DNA of 64,000 nucleotides from the NCBI RefSeq assembly GCF_027925145.1, contig NZ_AP027130.1, positions 930,001 to 994,000 on the forward strand, given 5' to 3'. Position numbers and translations under genes: made by a program. The notes under the pieces were generated by a model that had not been told where the DNA came from, did no database searches, and saw only the letters and a program-made list of their open reading frames with translations. The stretch is from Thermodesulfomicrobium sp. WS (GTDB lineage Bacteria; Desulfobacterota; Desulfovibrionia; Desulfovibrionales; Desulfomicrobiaceae). The stretch's first letter is position 1. Each line of letters opens with the position of its first letter. This document shows, piece after piece, positions 26,123 through 35,994 of this stretch.

Positions 26123-28679
26123 GCAACCGCTCCAGACGTATACGGTTATTCCGCGGCTTCCTGAGCCGCTTTTGGGCCTCAAAGAGCTGGCCCAGAACCT
26201 CTATTTTTCCTGGCACCATGAGATCGAAGACATCTTCGTGCAGATGGACCGGGATCTTTGGGAGCGCACCGAACACAACCCGGTGCTCTTTTTGAACCGC
26301 ATCCCCCAGACCGCGCTGGAAGAATTGGCGCAGGATGAGTTTTTTCTCCAGCGCCTGTCAACCATCGTCCAGGACCAAAGACGCTATTTGCAGCGCCAGG
26401 GGGCGAGCATTCCTGGGTTTTCTGCGGACCAAGTGGTGGCCTATTTCAGCGCCGAGTACGGCATTGCCCATTGTCTGCCGCTGTATTCCGGCGGGCTGGG
26501 GGTGCTGGCTGGAGACCACCTCAAGGCCGCCAGTGACCTCAACCTGCCCATGGTGGGCGTGGGGCTTGCGTACCGGGAAGGGTATTTCCGGCAGTATCTG
26601 ACCCACGACGGCTGGCAGCAGGAGCGGTATCCCATCAATGACTTCGACCAGATGCCCCTGATTCCCGTGCGCGATGCCCAGGGGCGGCGCCTGGTCGCCC
26701 AGGTGCCCATGGCCGGGGCTCCGCTCTTTTTTGGCATTTGGCGGGCGCAGGTAGGCTGCGTGCCGCTCTACCTGCTCGATAGCAATGTGCCGGAGAACTC
26801 CCCGGCCCGGCGGGAGATCACGGCCCGGCTCTATGGCGGGGACCTGGAGATGCGCCTGCAGCAGGAGTATCTGCTGGGCATTGGCGGGGTGGAAGCCCTG
26901 CGCCGCCTGGGGATTTCCCCTGCGGTGTACCACATGAACGAAGGGCATTCGGCCTTTGCCGGTCTTGCCCGGGTGCAGGAGTTTATGGCCCAAGGGCTCC
27001 CCTTCGAGGCCGCCGCCGAGCTGGTGGCCCAGGGTTCGGTCTTCACCACCCACACGCCGGTGCCCGCGGGCAACGACCGTTTCCCGCCGGAGCTGGTGGA
27101 GCGCTATTTTGCGCAGTTCGCCAAGGACTTGGGCCTGGCGTGGAAGGTCTTTCTCGCCCTGGGTCGGGAAAACCCCCATGACGACCGTGAGCCGTTTTGC
27201 ATGACGGTGTTGGCCTTGCGCCTTTCTCGGGTCAGTAACGGGGTGAGCCTGTTGCACGGCGAGGTCTCCCGCCGCATGTGGGCCGCAGTGTGGCCGCAAT
27301 TTCCCGCCGAAGACATCCCGATTATCTCGGTGACCAATGGCGTGCATTTCCCCACCTGGGTGGCCCCGGACCTCTCCTCCCTCTACGATCGGTTTCTGGG
27401 ATCCTCCTGGCGCGAGGACCCGGACCATCAGCGGGTGGGGGAAAAGTTCGGCGCCATCCCGGACATCGAGCTCTGGCGCACCCATGAGCGGTTGCGCGAG
27501 CGGCTGGTGGACTTCGTGCGCACCCGTTTGCGGTGGCAGATCCAGGCCCGCGGCGGCCGTGCCTGGGAGTTGGAGGCGGCGGAGAACGTGCTCGATCCTG
27601 CGGCCCTCACCATCGGTTTTGCCCGGCGTTTTGCCGCCTACAAGCGCGCCTTTCTCCTGCTCAAGGACCCGGCCCGGCTCTCCCGCCTGGTCAACGACTC
27701 GGAGCGGCCGGTGCAATTCGTCTTCGCCGGCAAGGCCCATCCCAAGGATACCGAGGGCAAGCGCATCATCCAGGAACTCATCAATCTGTGCCAGTCGTCG
27801 GAGTTCCGGCACTCCATGGTCTTTCTCGAAGACTACGACATGCACGTGGCCCGGCATTTGGTGCAGGGCTGTGATGTATGGCTCAATACCCCGCGCCGAC
27901 CGCTGGAGGCCTGCGGCACCAGCGGCATGAAGGCCATGGCCAATGGCGTGCTCAATGTGAGCACCCTGGATGGCTGGTGGGACGAGGCCTGGCGGCCGGA
28001 CAACAGCCTGGGCTGGGCCATCGGCAGCGGCGAGGAATACGACGATGCCGAGTACCAGGATTTCGTGGAAAGCCAGATTTTGTACAATATCTTGGAAAAA
28101 GACGTGGTGCCGCTCTTTTATGAGCGCGGCCGCGGCTCCTTCCCGCGCGAGTGGGTGCGGCGCATGAAGCGCGCCCTGCAGGTGCTCGGCCCGGTGTTCA
28201 ACGGTCACCGCATGCTGGAAGACTATGCCCGGGTGGCCTATCGTCCGGCCATGGAGGCAGTGCGCCGGCTCTCCAAGGATCACTTCGCCCCGGTGCGCGA
28301 TTTCGCCGCCTGGCGCATGCGCTTGATGACCGGGTGGGACGCCTTGGCGGTGCGGGAAGTGCGGGCTGCGCACACCGGCGAGGTGTACGTGCACGACGCC
28401 GTAAGCGTGGAGGCGCAGGTGTGGCTGGGCAGCCTCACCCCGGAGGACGTGAGTGTGGAGATCTACGCCGGGCCGGTGGATGGTCTTGGCCGCTTCATCA
28501 CCCGTCGCACCACTCCCATGGATCCGGTGGGGCTGACGGAGGATGGGTGGATGCGCTACCAGGGCCGCACCATGGCCGAGGATACGGGCAAATTCGGCTT
28601 TACCGTGCGTGTGGTGCCCCGGCATCCGTTGCTGCGTGATCCCCATGACTTGGGGCTGGTGCGCTGGACTGGGGCATGA
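26121..28679 (+). CDS. glgP: Alpha-glucan (glycogen) phosphorylase
   Basis: Releases glucose-1-phosphate from alpha-glucans. The 852-residue protein is of the short bacterial/archaeal type, with an N-terminal DUF3417-like segment ([15 protein letters not shown]) and the PLP block [14 protein letters not shown] (Lys604). ATG 26121 is preferred to GTG 26100 because AAGGAG at 26110-26115 fits it. The start overlaps the divergent dut start. tlyA follows with a four-base overlap. Confidence 0.95.
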   Translation: MQPLQTYTVIPRLPEPLLGLKELAQNLYFSWHHEIEDIFVQMDRDLWERTEHNPVLFLNRIPQTALEELAQDEFFLQRLSTIVQDQRRYLQRQGASIPGFSADQVVAYFSAEYGIAHCLPLYSGGLGVLAGDHLKAASDLNLPMVGVGLAYREGYFRQYLTHDGWQQERYPINDFDQMPLIPVRDAQGRRLVAQVPMAGAPLFFGIWRAQVGCVPLYLLDSNVPENSPARREITARLYGGDLEMRLQQEYLLGIGGVEALRRLGISPAVYHMNEGHSAFAGLARVQEFMAQGLPFEAAAELVAQGSVFTTHTPVPAGNDRFPPELVERYFAQFAKDLGLAWKVFLALGRENPHDDREPFCMTVLALRLSRVSNGVSLLHGEVSRRMWAAVWPQFPAEDIPIISVTNGVHFPTWVAPDLSSLYDRFLGSSWREDPDHQRVGEKFGAIPDIELWRTHERLRERLVDFVRTRLRWQIQARGGRAWELEAAENVLDPAALTIGFARRFAAYKRAFLLLKDPARLSRLVNDSERPVQFVFAGKAHPKDTEGKRIIQELINLCQSSEFRHSMVFLEDYDMHVARHLVQGCDVWLNTPRRPLEACGTSGMKAMANGVLNVSTLDGWWDEAWRPDNSLGWAIGSGEEYDDAEYQDFVESQILYNILEKDVVPLFYERGRGSFPREWVRRMKRALQVLGPVFNGHRMLEDYARVAYRPAMEAVRRLSKDHFAPVRDFAAWRMRLMTGWDALAVREVRAAHTGEVYVHDAVSVEAQVWLGSLTPEDVSVEIYAGPVDGLGRFITRRTTPMDPVGLTEDGWMRYQGRTMAEDTGKFGFTVRVVPRHPLLRDPHDLGLVRWTGA

Positions 28680-29446
28680 AGCAGCGGGCCGACCTCCTGA
28701 CCGTCACCGAGGGGCTTGCGCCCAGCCGCGAGGCCGCCCGGCGCCGCATCATGGCCGGGGAAGTCTTTTGCACCGTGGAGGGCCGCACGGAGCGGGTAGC
28801 GAAGCCCGGCCAGCTGCTTCCGGCTGGGGCGGTGCTTTCCGCCACCGCGCCGCCGCGTTTCGTCTCCCGCGGGGGAGACAAGCTCTTGTCCGCCCTGGAG
28901 GGGATCGCCGCCCGTGGCCTGGAGCTTCCCCTTGCGGGCGTGGTGGCCCTCGATGCCGGGGCGTCCACGGGCGGATTTACAGACTGCCTGCTCCAGCATG
29001 GCGCGGCCCGGGTGTACGCCGTGGACGTGGGCCGCGGTCAGCTTCACACCCGACTCCGCGAGGACCCGCGGGTGGTGAATCTGGAAGGTGTCAACCTGCG
29101 CCATGCCCCGGCGGATCTCCTCCCGGAGGCCGTGCACGTGGTGGTGGCGGACTGCTCGTTCATCTCCTTGCGCCACATCTTGCCCCCGTGCCTCACCTGG
29201 CTTGTGCCGGGCGGCCTGGTGCTCGCCCTGGTCAAACCCCAATTCGAGGTGGGGCCGCGCTTGGTGGGAAAAGGCGGGGTGGTGCGGGACGAAGCTGCCC
29301 GTCTGGCCGCAGTGGAGGGCATCCGCCGCTTTGCGGAGGAAGAACTGGGGCTGACACCGCTGGCCACCATCCCTTCGGCGGTGCTTGGCCCCAAAGGCAA
29401 TCAAGAATACTTTCTGTTTTTGCGATGGGAGAAAAGCCGTTCATGA
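28676..29446 (+). CDS. tlyA: TlyA-family rRNA 2'-O-methyltransferase / hemolysin-like
   Basis: The 256-residue protein has an N-terminal S4 RNA-binding domain (about 5-60) and an FtsJ-type methyltransferase domain (VVALDAGASTGGFTDCLL, then VKPQFEVG and KGNQEYFL). Known family members methylate ribosomal RNA; some have been called hemolysins. It overlaps glgP by four bases and trmH by four bases. Confidence 0.9.
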   Translation: MKQRADLLTVTEGLAPSREAARRRIMAGEVFCTVEGRTERVAKPGQLLPAGAVLSATAPPRFVSRGGDKLLSALEGIAARGLELPLAGVVALDAGASTGGFTDCLLQHGAARVYAVDVGRGQLHTRLREDPRVVNLEGVNLRHAPADLLPEAVHVVVADCSFISLRHILPPCLTWLVPGGLVLALVKPQFEVGPRLVGKGGVVRDEAARLAAVEGIRRFAEEELGLTPLATIPSAVLGPKGNQEYFLFLRWEKSRS

Positions 29447-30081
29447 ACCTTGCCCCTGATGCCTTGCTCACTGAAACCCGCAAGGCCCGACTGCGCCGGG
29501 TGGTGGCCGCTCGCCAGCTGGATCTCACCTTGGTGCTGCACAATATCCACGACCCGCACAATGTTTCCGCGATCTTGCGTAGCTGCGACGCCTTTGGGGT
29601 GGGCAGGGTGCATCTTCTCTATACCCGGGAGTCGTTTCCGAACCTCTCCGAGGCTTCGTCGGCCTCGGCGCGCAAATGGGTGGATACTGTTCGGCACCGC
29701 GACGCCGCCTCGCTGGTGGCACACCTCCAAGGCCAGGGGTTTTCCGTGGTGGCCACGGGCATGAGCTCGGATGCGGTGCCGGTCATGGAGTGGAACTTCA
29801 CCCGGCCCACGGCCGTGATCTTGGGCAACGAGCACCGCGGCCTGGACCCAGATCTGGCGGCTTTGGTGTCGCACACCGTGTGCGTGCCCATGTACGGCAT
29901 GGTGCAGAGCCTCAACGTGTCCGTGGCTGCGGCCATCATCCTCTATGAGGCCATGCGCCAGCGCCGCGCTGCCGGGCTCTTGGAGCGTCCGGCCCTGGAC
30001 CCCGAGGCGCAGGAGGTCTTGTACGCCGATTATTGTCTGCGCGGCAAACCCTATGCGGAGGTGCTCCGTGGCCGGAAATAG
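29443..30081 (+). CDS. trmH: tRNA (guanosine-18-2'-O)-methyltransferase
   Basis: A 212-residue SpoU-family (SPOUT knot) methyltransferase. The blocks HNIHDPHNVSAILRSCDAFG, LGNEHRGLD and PMYGMVQSLNVSVAAAIILY agree better with TrmH than with RlmB. The start at 29443 overlaps the tlyA stop; GGAG lies 11 bases before. Confidence 0.87.
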   Translation: MNLAPDALLTETRKARLRRVVAARQLDLTLVLHNIHDPHNVSAILRSCDAFGVGRVHLLYTRESFPNLSEASSASARKWVDTVRHRDAASLVAHLQGQGFSVVATGMSSDAVPVMEWNFTRPTAVILGNEHRGLDPDLAALVSHTVCVPMYGMVQSLNVSVAAAIILYEAMRQRRAAGLLERPALDPEAQEVLYADYCLRGKPYAEVLRGRK

Positions 30082-31141
30082 TTTTGGCGAAGTCTTGCGG
30101 CTCACCACCTTTGGCGAGTCTCATGGCCCGGCCCTGGGCGGGGTGGTGGACGGCTGCCCGCCGGGGATTGCGCTCTCGGAGGCGCGCATCCAGGAAGACC
30201 TGGACCGCCGCCGGCCGGGAAGCGGCGGCATTGCGGCGACCACGCGCAAAGAGCCCGACCGGGTGCGGCTGCTCTCCGGGGTGTTCGAGGGCTTCACCAC
30301 GGGCACGGCCATCGGCTTTGTGGTGGAAAACGAAAACCAGCGCTCCGGAGACTACGACAGTCTGCGCGAGATTTTTCGGCCCGGGCACGGGGATGTGACC
30401 TATCAGGCCAAATACGGCCGGCGCGATCACCGTGGTGGTGGCCGGGCCTCGGGCCGGGAGACCGTGGCCCGGGTGGTGGGCGGGGCCATTGCCGCCGCCA
30501 TCCTGGAGACCGTCGGCGTCAGCGTGCATGCGGCGTCGGTGGAACTGGGCGGCATTGCCGCCGTGGGCCGGGATCTGGCCGGGGCGTGGAATCGCCCCTT
30601 TTTCGCTGCGGATGCCGAGGTGCTGCCGGCGTGGGAGGCCTTGGTGGCCGAGGTGCGCGCTGCCGGGGACACTGTGGGCGGTATTGTGGAGGTGGTGGCC
30701 CAGGGGGTGCCTGCCGGCTTGGGTGAGCCGGTGTTCGACAAGCTCGACGCCCGTCTGGCGGCTGCGGTCATGAGTGTGGGCGCGGTCAAGGGGGTGGAGA
30801 TCGGCGCCGGCTTTGCCGCGGCCCGCAGCCGGGGAAGCCAGAACAACGATCCGCTCACAGCCCAGGGCTTTGCCTCCAACCACGCGGGCGGCATCTTGGC
30901 CGGCATCTCCACCGGACAGGACATCGTGGTGCGTGCGGCGGTCAAACCCATCCCCTCCATTGCCGTGCCCCAGCGCACCCGGGACATCTCCGGGCAGGAA
31001 CGGGAGATCCGCGTGGGCGGCCGCCACGATATCTGCGCCATCCCGCGCATCGTGCCGGTTTTGCGGGCCATGGTCTGCCTTGTCCTGGCGGATATGCTCC
31101 TGATGCACCGCGCCATACGTCCTTGGGGGAATCTGGCGTGA
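30068..31141 (+). CDS. aroC: Chorismate synthase
   Basis: Last step of the shikimate pathway, FMN-dependent. The 357-residue product has TFGESHGPALGGVVDG, GRRDHRGGGRASGRET and HAGGILAGISTGQ. The start is a GTG at 30068 (V-A-G-N-S-F-G), fixed by GGAGGTG at 30057-30063. It overlaps trmH by 14 bases. Confidence 0.95.
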   Translation: MAGNSFGEVLRLTTFGESHGPALGGVVDGCPPGIALSEARIQEDLDRRRPGSGGIAATTRKEPDRVRLLSGVFEGFTTGTAIGFVVENENQRSGDYDSLREIFRPGHGDVTYQAKYGRRDHRGGGRASGRETVARVVGGAIAAAILETVGVSVHAASVELGGIAAVGRDLAGAWNRPFFAADAEVLPAWEALVAEVRAAGDTVGGIVEVVAQGVPAGLGEPVFDKLDARLAAAVMSVGAVKGVEIGAGFAAARSRGSQNNDPLTAQGFASNHAGGILAGISTGQDIVVRAAVKPIPSIAVPQRTRDISGQEREIRVGGRHDICAIPRIVPVLRAMVCLVLADMLLMHRAIRPWGNLA

Positions 31142-31176
31142 GGCGGCTTCGCGTTGGCGGGTGAGGGGCATGCGCG

Positions 31177-31956
31177 ATGGAGATTTCCGGTTTTTGGATC
31201 AAGCGCATTTTGGGCCAGGGGCTCATGCCGCTCGGCGTGAGCGTGTGCCTTTCCCTGTGGGGGATGCTCCTGGCCTTGGTGGGCCGGCCCAAGCGGGCCG
31301 TGGCCCCGTTCGTGCTGGCGGCTTCGCTGCTCTACGCCGTCAGCCTCGATCCGGTGGCGGCCTGGATGGTGGCGCCCTTGGAGCGCGCGTATGCGCCTCT
31401 TCGGCTGGATGACGCCCGGCTGGCGGGCGTGCGCTGGATCGTGGTCTTGGGAAGTAGCCACCACCACGACGCCGCGCTCCCGCCCCTCTTGCGCCTGGAT
31501 ACCGTGGCCACCGCCCGCCTGGCCGAGGCGTTGCGTCTGGCCCGGCGGGCGCCGCGGGCCCAGGTGCTGTGCACCGGGGGAAGCCCCACTGGCGGCACGC
31601 CGCATGCAGAGGTGCTGGCCGCGGCCGCCGTGAGCCTGGGGCTGGATGCCGGGCGGGTGGCTGTGGAAAACGCCTCCCTGGATACCCCGCAGCAAATGGC
31701 GGAGGTGGCCCGCCGCGTGGGCCACGAGCCCTTGGTGCTCGTCACCTCCGCCACCCACATGCCTCGGGCCGTGCGTCTGGCCCGTGCCTGCGGGCTCTCC
31801 CCCATCCCGGCGCCTGCGGCCTACGAGTGCTTTTCCCCGGACGGCCTGCCCTTTTTGCCGTACGCCCGCAATCTCCTTGCCTGCCACCGCGCCCTGCACG
31901 AGTATTTGGGCCTGCTCTGGGGCTGGATCACCGGCCGGCTCCAGCTTTGGGAGTGA
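31177..31956 (+). CDS. YdcF/DUF218-family membrane protein
   Basis: The 259-residue protein has two N-terminal membrane segments (about 12-36 and 42-65) and a DUF218 domain (IVVLGSSHH, CTGGSPTGGTPHAE, VTSATHMPRAV). Relatives such as ElyC act on envelope or undecaprenyl carriers; the role here is open. It follows aroC by 35 bases. Confidence 0.87.
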   Translation: MEISGFWIKRILGQGLMPLGVSVCLSLWGMLLALVGRPKRAVAPFVLAASLLYAVSLDPVAAWMVAPLERAYAPLRLDDARLAGVRWIVVLGSSHHHDAALPPLLRLDTVATARLAEALRLARRAPRAQVLCTGGSPTGGTPHAEVLAAAAVSLGLDAGRVAVENASLDTPQQMAEVARRVGHEPLVLVTSATHMPRAVRLARACGLSPIPAPAAYECFSPDGLPFLPYARNLLACHRALHEYLGLLWGWITGRLQLWE

Positions 31957-32034
31957 GGACGGAGTGTATCGCCGCTGTCCCCTTGTCACTGCCCCCAATC
32001 CTGGCTAAGGAACCCGGACCAGGAGGGTTTGGAT

Positions 32035-32445
32035 ATGGTTATCGATGTGCGCGCCTGGAACGACATGCAGGCCTTGGATCAGCTCTTGGACGCCCTGTGG
32101 CACAACCCCAACGTGCGGCAGCGGGCCTTCGCCTTCCCCCCGGTCAATGTGGAAGAGACCGACACCGCCCTGGTGGTGACTGCTGCGGTGCCGGGAGTGG
32201 CCCCCGCAGACGTGGAGGTGACGCTGGAGGACAAATCCCTCATCATCCGCGGCGAGCGGCAGGCGGAACCAGGCCGCTACTTCCGCCAGGAGCGGCCGGT
32301 GGGGCCGTTTCAGCGGGTCATCACCATGGAGGCTGCGGTGGACGGTGACGGCGTCCACGCCAGCCTGCGCCATGGCATCCTCACCATCACCCTGCCCAAA
32401 ACCCAAGCCGCCAGCCAGCGTCGTATCCTCGTGGAGGGCGAATAG
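32035..32445 (+). CDS. Small heat-shock protein, Hsp20 family
   Basis: A 136-residue alpha-crystallin-type chaperone with the beta-sandwich core about 35-130 (VEETDTALVVTAAVPGV...LRHGILTITLPK). ATG 32035 has AGGAGG at 32021-32026; an in-frame TTG at 32029 is less likely. The second Hsp20 gene follows at once. Confidence 0.93.
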   Translation: MVIDVRAWNDMQALDQLLDALWHNPNVRQRAFAFPPVNVEETDTALVVTAAVPGVAPADVEVTLEDKSLIIRGERQAEPGRYFRQERPVGPFQRVITMEAAVDGDGVHASLRHGILTITLPKTQAASQRRILVEGE

Positions 32446-32811
32446 ATGGACACCGCCCGCATCCCGCTGCCCCAAGGCCGGCCGGCAGCGGACATCATCG
32501 AGCTTCCCGACGGTTTTGTCATTGTCTTGGACCTCCCTGGCGTCTCCCGGGAGAGTTTGTCCGTGGAGCTGCGGGGCACGGAGCTGGTGGTGCGCGGCCG
32601 CGCGCTCCTCGCCCGGGAGCCGGGCCGCAAGCCGCTGCACCTGGAATTCGGGGACGCCGAGTTCGTGCGCTCCTTCACCGTTGCCCACACCGTGGACCGG
32701 GAACACATCCGCGCCACCTTCCGCCACGGCCAGTTGGAGCTGTTTCTCCCCAAGTCCCACCACGGCAAGCCGCGCACCATCCCGGTGGCAAGCGCGGACA
32801 CCCAATCCTGA
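32446..32811 (+). CDS. Small heat-shock protein, Hsp20 family (second)
   Basis: A 121-residue alpha-crystallin-type protein starting directly at the stop of the previous gene. The core (DGFVIVLDLPGVSRESLSV...FRHGQLELFLPK) is diverged from its neighbour, so the pair may work as a mixed oligomer; that is inference. Confidence 0.92.
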   Translation: MDTARIPLPQGRPAADIIELPDGFVIVLDLPGVSRESLSVELRGTELVVRGRALLAREPGRKPLHLEFGDAEFVRSFTVAHTVDREHIRATFRHGQLELFLPKSHHGKPRTIPVASADTQS

Positions 32812-32821
32812 TACTCCCAAA

Positions 32822-32854
32822 CAGCAACCGCCCCATGCGGCGGGGCGGTTGCTG
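32822..32854. terminator. Strong hairpin between the Hsp20 unit and the convergent FecR gene
   Basis: A 13-base perfect stem (32822-32834 with 32842-32854) around a seven-base loop. It has no good T tract on either strand, so its terminator role is likely but not certain. It may serve both directions. Confidence 0.65.
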
Positions 32855-32877
32855 TTGCGGTGCATCGGCGTCCATCA

Positions 32878-35800
32878 CTAGCGCGCCTCCACGCCCCCTG
32901 CTGCGGTGCCGGAGAAGGTCCCTCCAGTATCGTCGTACTGCCCCGCCGCTACGCCGTGCATGGCATCAATGATAATGGTATTGAGAGATCCAAGGCCCTG
33001 ACCGGATACTGTTGCCGCCCATTGACCCCCACCCCAATAGGTTGGGGTGAATTGGATATCGCTGAGCGACGATCCATCACCGAGTGATACTGTTGTCGTC
33101 CCAATTATAGGATGCCCTGACGTGAAACCTCCGGTAACGGATCCCGTTGCCCATACTGTGGGTATCCCGCCAGCCGTTGGTGCAAGGAATTTGACGTCCT
33201 GGAGTTGAACATTGAAGGTAGTATCCCCGCCACTTAAGGTTGTTTGTCCTACAGTATATGCTGGCAGATTCAGGGCAGTGAGTTGAGATGGATTGGACGA
33301 GACCATGTGGAGATACTCCTGGGTTTCCATCCAGGGGCCAATGGCCGTGGCACTCCACGTGAGATCTGGGGATGCGGAAGGATCGAATGTCCCGATGGTC
33401 TCGCCCACGAAGATGCCCGTGGAGACCGAAGGACCGCCAACAATCACGAATCCAGCAGCCGTGGTCCCTCGAATGACGTTGCAGACTGTGCCGGCTGTTG
33501 TGTCGAAGAATTGGGCGGTTACCATGCCCTGGGCAACATCTAGTCCTAGCATTGATGATGATTGCAATGGAAGTACGGCAGTTGCTGGGTACGATAGGTT
33601 CGTATCTGTATATGTTCCTGATAGATCGAGATACCCAACGCCCCATGGAAACAAGGCCGCCCGCTTGAAGGTGGTGGGTGCATCTGCCGTCGTTATGGCA
33701 CCAGACCCAAGAGTTCCTGTGCCATTTACGGGAGAAGAATATACCACACCGAGGCCAATGGTGCCGAGTCCTGATGAGGGTTCAAGCACCACAGCATGTT
33801 GGAATCCCCCTTGGGCGTCCACCATGTTCACGGAGCTCAGGACATTGGCTTCTGCCCCTTCGCCGAAGCCGCCGGTGAGGATCCCGGCACCCCCAGATGG
33901 ATTGACATATACGACCACGATCCGGCCGGAGAGGTTGTACTGGTCATTGGTGCGCTGGGCGAGCCAGCCGGCCATGTATCCCGCGTAGTCTCCGCCTCCC
34001 GAAAGCACCGTGCCGTCGATCTCGGTGTGCCACGTGGTTGGAGAAGGTGCTGTCAGGGAACCCAAGAAGGCGATGGGGTGGTGCGGAGGGTTCGGGTTGG
34101 GATTGTACCATGGAGAATCGGCGCTCCAGCCCCCCAAAATGTACTGGAGGGACAAATCAGAAATAGTGCCTGTGGCTTTGTGGATGAGGGGAACAGGCTG
34201 GAGATTGCCTTGGAAGGCAAGGGCCGTGATTGCGCTGGAATTATCCAGCGCTGCTTGAAGGGATCCTGAACTGCTGCTCCACCAATGGGTATCTGTGAGA
34301 ATATGGAGGGAATTCAATGTGTAGTTTTGGGTACCCGGCCCGGTGGGCGGGGTGCTTGTCCCGGCACGCAGCGTCCATGCCGTTGGAAGCACGTATCCCC
34401 CGGCTTCCAGGGTGGTGCCGTTGGTGGGGACAGGCGTGCTGGGGGTTATACTGCCTGTGGACAGAATCGTAGGTCGGAACTCCACCCCTGCTGCGGCGCC
34501 GCTTGAAGGTGCTGGGGTGCTTCCTGCATATACATTGCCCCAAAGGCTGGCATATACGGGGGATATGGGATTGTTGCTATCGGCGGTGATGCCAGAAGCG
34601 CCATCGGTATTGGTGGCGCGGAATTCGACGCTCGAGTTTTGCCCGAGTGGAAGGCCCGCAATGGTGGCGTTGTAATGCTTCTCTCCCAACGTCTGATCCA
34701 CGAACTGGGCAGATTGCCACGGACCATTGTTGACGCGGAACTCCACACTGGCCACCCCGCTTTCTGGGTCCATGGCATAGATATCGTAGACGAGCGTGAC
34801 GGATCCCGGCACCGCCTTGGCGAGGATGCTTACAATCTGCGGTGGGGTGGTGTCCGTGGAGCCGCCACCACCGCCGCCACCGCCACCACCGGGGTCAGGC
34901 GTTGGGCCTGGATCAGGGGTAGGCCCTGGGTCAGGGGTAGGCCCTGGGTCAGGGGTAGGCCCTGGGTCAGGGGTTGGGCCTGGGTCAGGCGTTGGGCCTG
35001 GCTCAGGGGTGGGAGTGGGTTCAGGGGTTGGGCCGGGTTCTGGGGTAGGTGTGGGTTCAGGGGTTGGCTGTGGCTCGGGCTGCGGCTCAGGGGTGATCGT
35101 TTGCGGCTGGGCCTCGGTGATGGGGATGACCACGACGGTTTGCGTGGGCGTGGTCGGCGTATCCCCAAGGGCCACTGGCTCAGGTCCTGCTCCAGCCATG
35201 GGCTGGAAGGTGCCGCCTCCCGAAGGAGTCTCGGTTGCTGCTGCCGCAAGAAGGTTGCCACCGCCTGCGGCCCCGCCTCCCGTTGCGGTATCGCCCCCTG
35301 GCGTCCCGGTGCCGCCACCGGTAGGAGCGCTGGATGTGCCCCCGCCACCGGGTGTGCCGCCACCGATGGTGGTATCCTGCTGGTGCTTTTGGATCTGCTG
35401 CTCTGTTGCCGGTTGGGGCTGACCGGGCGGGGCATCTTCAGGCACGGCCACGATCTGGCCGGCCTCCACGATGATCTTCTGCTCCGGGAAAGCGGGGTTG
35501 AAGACTTCCACCCGGCCTTGGAGCACGAGCACGTAGGACACCGAGCCCTCTTTCCAGGTGATGTACTGCGTGCCGCGCACACCGGCCACGGCGTTGGGGG
35601 TGCGGATCTCGAAGGCGTGGCGTCCTGGTTCGGTGGCAATGGCCTTGACGGTTTGCGGGTCCACCACGGCCTCGGCCTTGCCGCGAGGCAGTTCCAGGGT
35701 CCGTTGGCCATTAAGGCGGTACTCACGGATGTCCAGGCGGGAGCGCTGGCCGATGTTGAGCACGTTACCATCGGTAAAGGTCACCTGCGCCTTGGAGTTA

Positions 35801-35985
35801 CTCTTGGTGCGGATCATGTCGCCTTCGTCCACCGGCATGCCCACGTGGGCCGGATCCCCAGGGGTGGCGCCGCGATGCAGGACATCTACGCTTCCCTCCA
35901 CGGCGGAGATGCGGCCTACCGGGGCGGCGAGGGCGGATGCTGCGACCAAGGCGAGGAGGATGAGGGCGCAGAAGAAGGTGCGCAT
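32878..35985 (-). CDS. Large secreted FecR-domain protein with Pro-rich repeat linker
   Basis: The 1035-residue protein has a signal peptide (1-20) and a FecR domain (about 25-180; GRISAVEGSVDV, VAGVRGTQYIT). A Gly/Ala-rich stretch leads into a Pro-rich linker built of GPTPDP repeats (about 300-365) and a poly-Gly run. An Ig-like segment (about 375-465, DTTPPQIVSI) and a C-terminal region of about 560 residues with no fold I recognise follow. It has no transmembrane anchor or FecI/FecA neighbour, so it is not a classical ferric-citrate regulator. DNA at about 33080-33660 is less GC-rich than the rest. The TPR/beta-barrel gene immediately upstream on the same strand (9-base gap) may export or anchor it. 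Confidence 0.85.
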   Translation of the reverse strand: MRTFFCALILLALVAASALAAPVGRISAVEGSVDVLHRGATPGDPAHVGMPVDEGDMIRTKSNSKAQVTFTDGNVLNIGQRSRLDIREYRLNGQRTLELPRGKAEAVVDPQTVKAIATEPGRHAFEIRTPNAVAGVRGTQYITWKEGSVSYVLVLQGRVEVFNPAFPEQKIIVEAGQIVAVPEDAPPGQPQPATEQQIQKHQQDTTIGGGTPGGGGTSSAPTGGGTGTPGGDTATGGGAAGGGNLLAAAATETPSGGGTFQPMAGAGPEPVALGDTPTTPTQTVVVIPITEAQPQTITPEPQPEPQPTPEPTPTPEPGPTPEPTPTPEPGPTPDPGPTPDPGPTPDPGPTPDPGPTPDPGPTPDPGGGGGGGGGGSTDTTPPQIVSILAKAVPGSVTLVYDIYAMDPESGVASVEFRVNNGPWQSAQFVDQTLGEKHYNATIAGLPLGQNSSVEFRATNTDGASGITADSNNPISPVYASLWGNVYAGSTPAPSSGAAAGVEFRPTILSTGSITPSTPVPTNGTTLEAGGYVLPTAWTLRAGTSTPPTGPGTQNYTLNSLHILTDTHWWSSSSGSLQAALDNSSAITALAFQGNLQPVPLIHKATGTISDLSLQYILGGWSADSPWYNPNPNPPHHPIAFLGSLTAPSPTTWHTEIDGTVLSGGGDYAGYMAGWLAQRTNDQYNLSGRIVVVYVNPSGGAGILTGGFGEGAEANVLSSVNMVDAQGGFQHAVVLEPSSGLGTIGLGVVYSSPVNGTGTLGSGAITTADAPTTFKRAALFPWGVGYLDLSGTYTDTNLSYPATAVLPLQSSSMLGLDVAQGMVTAQFFDTTAGTVCNVIRGTTAAGFVIVGGPSVSTGIFVGETIGTFDPSASPDLTWSATAIGPWMETQEYLHMVSSNPSQLTALNLPAYTVGQTTLSGGDTTFNVQLQDVKFLAPTAGGIPTVWATGSVTGGFTSGHPIIGTTTVSLGDGSSLSDIQFTPTYWGGGQWAATVSGQGLGSLNTIIIDAMHGVAAGQYDDTGGTFSGTAAGGVEAR
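34892..35092. repeat. 18-base in-frame tandem repeat (GPTPDP units) within the FecR gene
   Basis: At least six units of about 18 bases read GPTPDP on the minus strand at about 34892-35001, followed by degenerate P-E-P/T units. Several units are identical (core GGGTCAGGGGTAGGCCCT), so copy number may change by slippage without shifting frame. Confidence 0.85.
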
Positions 35986-35994
35986 GGGGCCCTC

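Noticed and set aside
26358-28646. 762-residue frame antisense to glgP
   Set aside because: Shadow frame; glgP has complete family motifs on the plus strand.
34892-35092. Repeat block as a CRISPR array
   Set aside because: Units are 18 bases with no spacers and are in frame with a Pro-rich protein stalk; no cas genes are near.
32878-35985. FecR gene as a ferric-citrate signalling regulator
   Set aside because: No FecI sigma factor or TonB receptor is adjacent, the protein has a signal peptide, and its size and stalk point to a surface protein.
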